From Beroe forskalii (taxonomy: Eukaryota > Ctenophora > Nuda > Beroida > Beroidae), in contig WFMF01000246.1 in NCBI GenBank assembly GCA_011033025.1, positions 62,001-126,000 on the forward strand: a stretch of DNA of 64,000 nt, written 5' to 3'. Below are positions 13,301-22,300 of the stretch, piece after piece (positions within the stretch are counted from its first letter, which is position 1; every line of letters starts with the position of its first letter). Under the pieces are notes generated by a model that had not been told where the DNA came from, made no database searches, and saw only the letters and a program-made list of their open reading frames with translations. The translations under genes and the position numbers were made by a program.

Positions 13301-16300
13301 TCGACTTGCATTTGCATACTTTTTCGCGTAGCTGAAAAAGTACTTGGGTTGTTCTTGATAGTGCTGACTGCATAGGACTCCCGCTGGTTTAGTTGGGCAA
13401 AAATTTCGTCCTTAATTGCCTAAGATATCAGACTGACTTCTTTTCAAGCCCAGGAATGAGCATAGAGGAGGATTGTTCACATTCAAGTCATCTATCTTCC
13501 TGTTGAGCTTTCTCCTCTTCATTTTCAGTGAGTTAATCAAACAACTATTTTAAAATCAAACAACTATTTTATTATTGTACTACAATCAATGAATATAAAT
13601 TAACGTTTGCTACTTGAAAGATTTCCTGCTGTTTATTTTCCCACCAACTTTTTAGGAGGAGCCATCATTAAGGTCACCTGTAGGACAGTAAGTACAATGA
13701 GGCGTTTGAAAAGTGTGCCATCTGAGGACAGAATGTGAAGAACCTCGTGTATCACAATATATTATGTCATATAATGTTTGGAATAACATTTTATAGCTTT
13801 GATATTCCTAGGTATCAGAAATAACCTTGCTGTTTTCGCAGCATGGACCAAATTCAATTAACTTAGTCTGGGGCTCTTTTAGGCTCCAGAGGATAGAAAA
13901 AATTTGAAAAGAGCCCTAGAAAGTGGGGCCTAAAAGAGCCTAAAAGAGCGTTGGCCCCCCCCCCTAACTCGCATTGAATATGGTGAATCCCATCCAGACA
14001 AAATCCCATCCAGACAAATTCCATCCAGACAAAATCCCATCCAGACAAAATCAAGACATTCCCATGAGAATATATTCAGATTGATTTCATTATACGCTTA
14101 TTTGGCTCAACGTTGTGTTCTTGCTTATTGCAGTAGGTACTCAATAGCTTGTTAACTGGCTCACTCATTTCATATTTTTACGATATTATGCAATATTGAG
14201 TTTCACACTTGGGGCATACGGTTGACTAAGTTTAATTGGAGTACCTGATGGTCTGCTTTGCTGTGTAAAAAGCGTGTTGGGTGAATCGTTGTGATAATAT
14301 TGTACAGCGTAAATGGGCAGTGAAAATTAATCTCATATGTCGCAAACACTGATTGCGCATTCATTGTAGTTTGGGACCTTTTTAACATAGTGTCAAGGGA
14401 TCTCCTGCTTATGAAGTTATTAGTGAGTAGTGTCAAGGAATCCCCTGCTTATGAAATTATTAGTGAGTGGTGTCAAGGGCTCCCCTGCCTATGAGGTTAT
14501 AAGTGAGTGGTGTCAAGGGCTCCCCTGCTTATGAAGTTATAAGTGAGTGGTGTCAAGGGCTCCCCTGCTTATGAAGTTATAAGTGAGTGGTGTCAAGGGA
14601 TCACCTGCTTATGAATTATAAGTGAGTGGTGTCAAGGGATCCCCTGCTTATGAATTATAAGTGAGTGGTTTCAAGGGATCCCCCTGCTTATGAGTTATAA
14701 TGGTGTCAAGGGCTCCCCTACCTATGAAGTTATAAGTGAGTGACTGAGTGGTGTAAAGGGATCCCCTGCTTATGAATTTAAAAGTTAGTAGTGTCAAGGG
14801 CTCCCCTGCTTATGAAGTTATAAGTGAGTGGTGTCAAGGGCTCCCCTGCTTATGAAGTTATAAGTGAGTGGTGTCAAGGGATCCCCTGCTTATGAATTAT
14901 AAGTGAGTGGTTTCAAGGGATTCCCTGCTTATGAAGTTATAAGCGAGTGGTGTCAAGGGATCCCCTGCTTATATGTAATTAGCAGTGATTGGTGGCAGCC
15001 GATGACGGGAACATCAAATGTACAATGTCACGAAGCACTTTTACTTACACAGTGATTTGTCAAAGGTACAAGTGATGTCCACAGACGCTTCCGGATACAA
15101 AAACACTTCTTGGCTTGCATCCCTGGTGAACTTCAGCTGTAAGAGAATCATGGGTCATATTATGAAAGCTTGAAAAGATGTTTAAGTATTATTGTATTAC
15201 CAGGTCAATATCAGTTCAATATCAAAACAGGGGGCACTAGGAAGCTCTCAGGGGTAGTGGGAATCTAGCAGTGGGCACTAGGAAGCTCTTAAGGGGCAAT
15301 GGTAAGCTCGCAGTGGGCACTAGGAAGCTCTCAGAGGGAGGGGTAATGAGAAGCTCGCAGTGGACACTAGGAAGCTTTCAGGGGAAATGGGAAGCTCGCA
15401 GTGGGAAATGGGCAGCATTTCTACGATTACTCTAAACTATAACTTATTAACCTACCGTATTTGAGTAGGTGATAAGGTCACCACCTGAGGTTACTATGGG
15501 TGCACAATCACTTATTGGCCAAGTTAATGCCATTACAGCGTCTAGTGAGGCATCCACACTGCATGTTCCTGAAATAAGAGTTAAGACTTCCTAATCTTTC
15601 CAATTAACTTTTAAGAATTTTAACATTGCAAGTTTACGCTTATAACTTAATTAAGTTCACCATAAGCTTACACCCGTGATCCGATTTACCATAACTTTAA
15701 AATTAACCAGTATAAGTTTACTCTAAAGTTTTCACCATATTTACATTGAGAACATTCTTTGTCTTTAATAAACCTTTAGCACTTAATTTAAATTTTAGGT
15801 AAACTTTTGTTGGAACACTCGCCAACTTCTTTAGTCTCAAAGGGCTTCGTCTCGAACCTCTTTTTGCGGTCATACATAACTTGGGATATACAATTTAGGA
15901 TAATCTGTAATTTGACTGTACATTATATTCCTATTTCTAATCTATTGGTCAACTTATAACTTATGTTTTAAAATTATGTTACCCTTATGGCAGTACTTAT
16001 ACCTCCGACAGTATATCCTGAAACTTTTCCAAGCCAAGTAGTGTCAGCTGCTTTTGTAGTGAATTTCATTTCAGTAATGGAACAAACTGTTGCGTATCCA
16101 GCTGAAAAGGGTAAAGCATGAGCGTTTCAAGCTTGTACGAACATGTGTAATGTATATTTGATATATAGATATATGGCTTATGTTATCAGTGATTCCTTAT
16201 AGGAATTTTAAGACGAATGCAATTTTGTGTATCATCATCACGAGAAGAAGTCGAGTGCAATACTAACAAATCACTAAATTATGGCACCACGAAAGTGAGA

Positions 16301-19300
16301 AGGTTCTTAATAGGGAAATTAGGACATACCTCCGAGCAATGTGTTAATGTCACTAGTTGCTTCCGCCACATTGAAGCTGAGTAACATCACCAACCAGACG
16401 AAAAAGCACATCTTTGTGACCTGTATCGAGCGCAGTGGGGTAACGAATAATCTCATTTCTTGGTGAATTCCTTCCCTCTTCGTATACTCAATTGCTTTTA
16501 ATATTATAGATATAAAGGTAAATTTTATTGTGGAGCAAAATAATATGATAAACAAAACCTTATTAAAACTGTAAATATTCGTAAAAATTTACAACAAAAA
16601 AATCAAAAACAAAAAGGTCTATTGCGGGTTCTAGCGATAAGAATGAGTTCTAATCTCCTGACATTTGGAGGTGACTCCTCCTCAACATGACAAACAACAA
16701 AATGCCAGTTTAAAATCAAACAATGACTCCCAGACAAATCCCCAGGTTTTTTATTTTTCCCACAATTCAAGCCGATGACGCTGATTGACGAGCGCCAGCA
16801 ATTGGGTTAATTGATCATAATTGCATCTGTAAGGCTTCGTGCAGCGCGTCAGCGTTCCTTTTCTCCTAAGATAAATATGTTCTATATTTATCTCGCCATT
16901 GCAAGTGGATTTCAGGCAACGATTCACTGTTCTAAACCTTGACAATAGCGTCAGTTTACTCTCTGCTCCTCTGATCATGAGGCATTCCTGATCTAAAAAT
17001 AATGAGATTTTGTGTCGTATCGTGGAATGAACTTGCACAGGAATACCGGTTTCAGGATAAATTTCTCCTGATTTCTTAACGACGTTACCTGTCATTCAAT
17101 GATTGGTAATGAAACCTAGGCAATGACAGGCAATAGGTAAACAAACTCATCAGTAAAAGAATATAGTGTTAAAGAGATTCTCCCACATCACGAACAGAGG
17201 ATTGTCTTAGGGGGGGGGGGGGGGCTCATATATTGGAAAGCACAATTATGACATGAGTTGCCAGGATGGCGTTGTGGACATGTAACAACATTCCGACGGT
17301 GGTCTTGAGTCCATATTATGTCGATCTATTCCCATGTGAGACCTCGGAACAGAAATAAGTTCAAGAATCAAAAGGGATAAGTTTCGGTTGCAATGTTGCA
17401 TTCGATTGCAATGGATTCGTCTTGGGGAGATGTTTATCTTAGTGTATTTTTGTCAAAATTGGATGAAAAATGACTGAGTTAAGGAGTTGTAGAAATAGAA
17501 TGACCATGTGAAGCGCGCGCCAAAGTGGCGCAGACCTATTTTTGGCCAAGAGATGGCCATGATGGCCATGATGGCCATATTTTTGGAGATATGAGCTATG
17601 TACTGAACAGTCAAGACCATCGTCAAAATTTTGGTACAATTCCAGGCTATCCTGGCAAACTAATATCTCAAATTGGTTTTTCCGAAAATATGATGAATTA
17701 ACACTGAGACCCCCCTCTAAAATTTAAAAAGGAAGGCTCTTTTCTGCAGAAGGCTCTGGATCTTCTGGTGACAGCCTTGAAATGAAATGGTATCGCATTT
17801 CCTGAGAAATTCGGATGAGGGCTCACCAATTTGACACCTTCCACTCCAATTCTATACCCTACTACTGTAAAAGTGTAAAGCCGTATATTTCACGGGCACT
17901 TTTTTTTCAGCGTTCTTATAAACGGGTAAATTTCACGGTTTAAATTTTCACGCAAACCAAAATCCCCTATTTATAAACCAGTGCATGTGTGACCATGAAT
18001 CATTTCGCTAATTATTTGCTGAAAAAGGAGGGAAAAGCACATTAAAAAGAGGGCAATTCCTTGGTGTTTACTTTTCGGCAAATACCAAATGGAAAGATAG
18101 TAGGTATGTCGACCTGTTTTAGGTATATTCTCAAATGATCTTTAGGGCAAAAAGGCAGTCGACCTTTTTTAGGTATAACTTCCAGATGCAGTATTCGCCG
18201 AAAACTTTTGTTAACTTTTTTAGGTATATTTTCAAAATCGGTTTAGGTATATTTCTAAAAAGCCTAACAAGGAGGGCAAATTGGTTAAAAAAGAGGATCC
18301 GGAGAGCGAGGTCCAAAAAGGAGGGCAGAAAGAGAGAGATTTCTAACTTCTGAAGGTCCCCGTGAGGCACCCTAAGAATAGGAAACATACTACCAGTTCC
18401 CCTGCCACCACAAGTTCCCTTCTCTCCAGTGCAGCAGAGCTTGGCTCATGCTAGATATTTAGATATCCGTGCCCTAATTCAGCGTGCTCCACAAAACCAC
18501 GCTGCGATATTTGGGTCTTTGGGTGTACACGGGGTGTACCCTGGGTGTACACGGGGTGTTTTTTGGTTTACCCTGGATAATAACCATTTACCACGCAAGT
18601 GTCATGAATTAGTGAATTTATCGCGATTCGCGACTTCCCTGTATCACAGGTACCTTGATTGAAGGATGAAGTTCACTGCACATGATAAGATTTCATCATG
18701 CTGTCAAAGTGTCAATGATTCAGCGAACTGATCCCCACCCTAACCTGCCAGTATGTGTGCCGTATCGCACAGCACGGTGAAGTATCGCGGGTTGGTCACG
18801 TGGTACACCAGGAAGGACAGGATTGGTTGGAGGCTATCTTCGTTTCTCCCGGACAGCACGCGCTTCAACGCGTCCCTCCGGCAGAGCTCCTGTATCACTG
18901 AAACCACCACTTCCGGCTCACAGCGGTTCTGGGGTTTGAGGTTTCGTTAGCTCAGATACCAATGGGCCATAAGCGACGGCTCTGGGAAACATTTATCCTT
19001 TTCAAAATATTAACTCCTTCTAGTGTTGCCAAATGATATGGTTTTTAGCTGCTAAGATAGCAATTATGTTCTGAAACGCTGTTCTGGTGATATTGAACGG
19101 GTCAGTGGTCACTCGTGCTGGGTTATTGCATTAATAGGTACCTGCTTACTGATCTACTGTTAGAACATGGATTATCGCACGAATAGGTACCTACCGTTAG
19201 AACATGATCAAATGCCTCAGTGTACTGAAAACGCTTCAGATGCAGGTCGTATTTAGCAAGTTTCTTCCTCTTTGGTTCCATACCTGACACAGCATCAGTC

Positions 19301-22300
19301 GGAAACGAGGAATTAAGTGGACTGTAGAGGGAAATCTTTAATTGTTAACTAAACCGTTAATCATTCACCGTTATAAAAACCAGAAAAATGCATTATGAAA
19401 GCACCGAGCACGATTCAGCCCTATACTCTTATACTATAAACTTTTCGATCGCAGAGTCTCTGTTCAATGTTAAGTCTCGTAAGATCACGTCATGAAATAA
19501 TCATAAAGTTTATAAGTTTATAGTTAACCGGAGCAGGTTTGAGGTTCTTTCCCCTAGCAAAGTAGCCGTATGAGCCAGGAGTAAGGGCCGAGAGGGGGCG
19601 CTTCGCTGCAGCTTCTTTGGGCGTGGGGTTGTGTCGGATGCTTACAATGCCGTCATTGCACCCCGCCACTAGGTGAGTGTTGTGCGCCTGGGGGTTGAGA
19701 GGTGAGTGTTGTGCGCATGGAGGTTGAAAGGTGAGTGTTGTGCACCTGGGGGTTGAAAGGTGAGTGCTGTGCGCCTGTGGGTTGAAAGGTGAATGTTGTG
19801 CGCATGGAGGTTGAAAGGTGAGTGTTGTGCACCTGGGGGTTGAGAGGTGAGTGTTGTGCGCCTGGGGGTTGAAAGGTGAGTGTAGTGCGCTTGGGGGTTG
19901 AAAGGTGAGTGTTGTGCGCCTGGGGTTGAAAGGTGAGTGTTGTGCGCCTGGGAGTTGAAAGGTGAGTGTTGTGCGCCTGGGGGTTGAAAGGTGAGTGTTG
20001 TGCGCCTGGGAGTTGAAAGGTGAGTATTTTGCGCCTGGGGGTTGAAAGGTGAGTGTTGTGCGCCTGGGGTTGAGAGGTGAGTGTTGTGCGCCTGGGGTTG
20101 AAAGGTGAGTGTTGTGCGCCTGGGGGTTGAAAGGTGAGTGTTGTGCGCCTGGGGGTTGAAAGGTGAGTGTTGTGCGCCTGGGGGTTGAAAGGTGAGTGTT
20201 GTGCGCCTGGGGTTGAAAGGTGAGTGTTGTGCGCCTGGGGGTTGAATGTGAGTGTTGTGCGCCTGGAGGTTGAAAGGTGATTGTTGTGCGCCTGGGGTTG
20301 AGAGGTGAGTGTTGTGCACCTGGGGGTTGAATGTGAGTGTTGTGCGCCTGGAGGTTGAAAGGTGAGTGCTGTGCGCCTGGGGGTTGAGAGGTGAGTGTTT
20401 TGCGCCTGGGGGTTGAGACGTGAGTGTTGTGCGCCTGGGGTTGAGAGTTGAGTGTTGTGCGCCTGGAGGTTGAAAAGTGAGTGCTGTGCGCCTGGGGGTT
20501 GAGAGGTGAGTGTTGTGCGCCTGGGGGTTGAGAGGTGAGTGTTGTGCGCCTGGGGTTGAGAGGTGAGTGTTGTGCGCCTGGAGGTTGAAAGGTGAGTGCT
20601 GTGCGCCTGGGGTTGAAACGTGGAAGGGGTTGAAAGGTGCGTGTTGTGCGCCTGGGGGTTGAAAGGTGTGTGTTGTGCGCCTGGAGGTTGAGAGGTGAGT
20701 GTGGCTATCAATATCAGAGGGTTGTAAGAATACCCACAGCGTAAAGGGGTCCCTGTAACAATGGGATATTGAAACATTATTAACAAACAAAAACTGAGTT
20801 GAACGTAAGCATTTGCGTTGTTGGTCAATTGAAACAAGATTGATAATAAGGAATCCTAAACAGTTATTACGCCGCTGAATGAATGAATGAATGAAATGTG
20901 TTGACTTACAGTCGTTCCAACAGCGAGAACTGGGGCCGAGTATTTGATGGAATGAGTCACTTTGTAATCGCTCAAATCGTACATTTTCACTTGACTGCAA
21001 AGGTTGCAAAATTATGTTTTTTTAATAAGATTAATTTTTAGTAAATTCTGATTCATCTCTAACATACTTCATGCATGTAATTCTGTAATTTTAACATTTA
21101 TATAAACCCTCGGGTTTCGAACAAGTAGCCTCCAGGATGCAACATGATATTTTCTATCAATTTTCTACATTAATTATGCAGGACCCCTTCAGGATTTTTA
21201 GGAGTGACCCCAGAATATCTCACCACTCACTGGTCTAAAGAAACTAAAGCCAGGATGGGTATAGGGAAGGGGAGGGGTAGAGGGGGAGGGGAAGCGGAGG
21301 GGGAGAGTGGGAGGGGCATCCACAGAATATTACAACACCCAATGGTCATATCGCACTCACTGATCTAGAGATGCTGAGAGCAGTCTTCTGTTGGTGTGAT
21401 CAAGTGCTAAACAGGTGATGGTTTTCTGGTGGTTTGAAAGGGTGACTAACGGGCTGCCTCCTTTGTGAACATCCCATACCCGTACTTTGTTACTTCCTGA
21501 GAGGGTGTGCATTGTGTTACTTCCTGAGAGGGTGTTACGAATACCTGAGCTGATAGCAATACCTCCAGTGTTAGACAAATACCTGAGCTGATAGCAATAC
21601 CCCCAGTGTTAGACGAATACCTGAGCTGATAGCAATACCCCCAGTTTTAGACGTATACCTGAGCTGATAGCAATACCCCAGTGTTAGACAAATACCGAGC
21701 TGTTAGCAATACCCCTAGAGTTAGACGAATACCTGAGCTGATAGCAATACCCCCAGTTTTAGACGTATACCTGAGCTGATAGCAATACCCCAGTGTTAGA
21801 CAAATACCGAGCTGTTAGCAATACCCCTAGAGTTAGACGATTACCTGAGCTGATAGCAGTACTCCCAGTGTTAGACGAATACCTGAGCTGATAGCAATAC
21901 CCCCAGTGTTAGACAAATACCTGAGCTGATAGCAATACCCCCAGTGTTAGACAAATACCTGAGCTGATAGCAATACCCCCAGTGTTAGACGAATACCTGA
22001 GCTGATAGCAATACCCCCAGTTTTAGACGTATACCTGAGCTGATAGCAATACCCCAGTGTTAGACAAATACCGAGCTGTTAGCAATACCCCTAGAGTTAG
22101 ACGATTACCTGAGCTGATAGCAATACCCCCAGTGTTAGACAAATACCTGAGCTGATAGCAATACTCCCAGTGTTAGACAAATACCTGAGCTGATAGCAAT
22201 ACCCCCAGTGTTAGACGAATACCTGAGCTGATAGCAATACACCCAGAGTTAGACAAATACCTGAGCTGATAGCAATACCCCCAGTGTTAGGCAAATACCT

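Noticed and set aside
16751..17095. 114-codon minus-strand ORF
   Set aside because: No recognisable family, no splice context and nothing conserved elsewhere in the window; it may be chance in intronic DNA.
19653..21009. Two long minus-strand ORFs (394 and 446 codons) rich in QAHNTHLSTP
   Set aside because: They are reading frames through the 29-bp minisatellite, which has no stop in any frame; the real exons of UTP15 on either side use other frames and splice sites.
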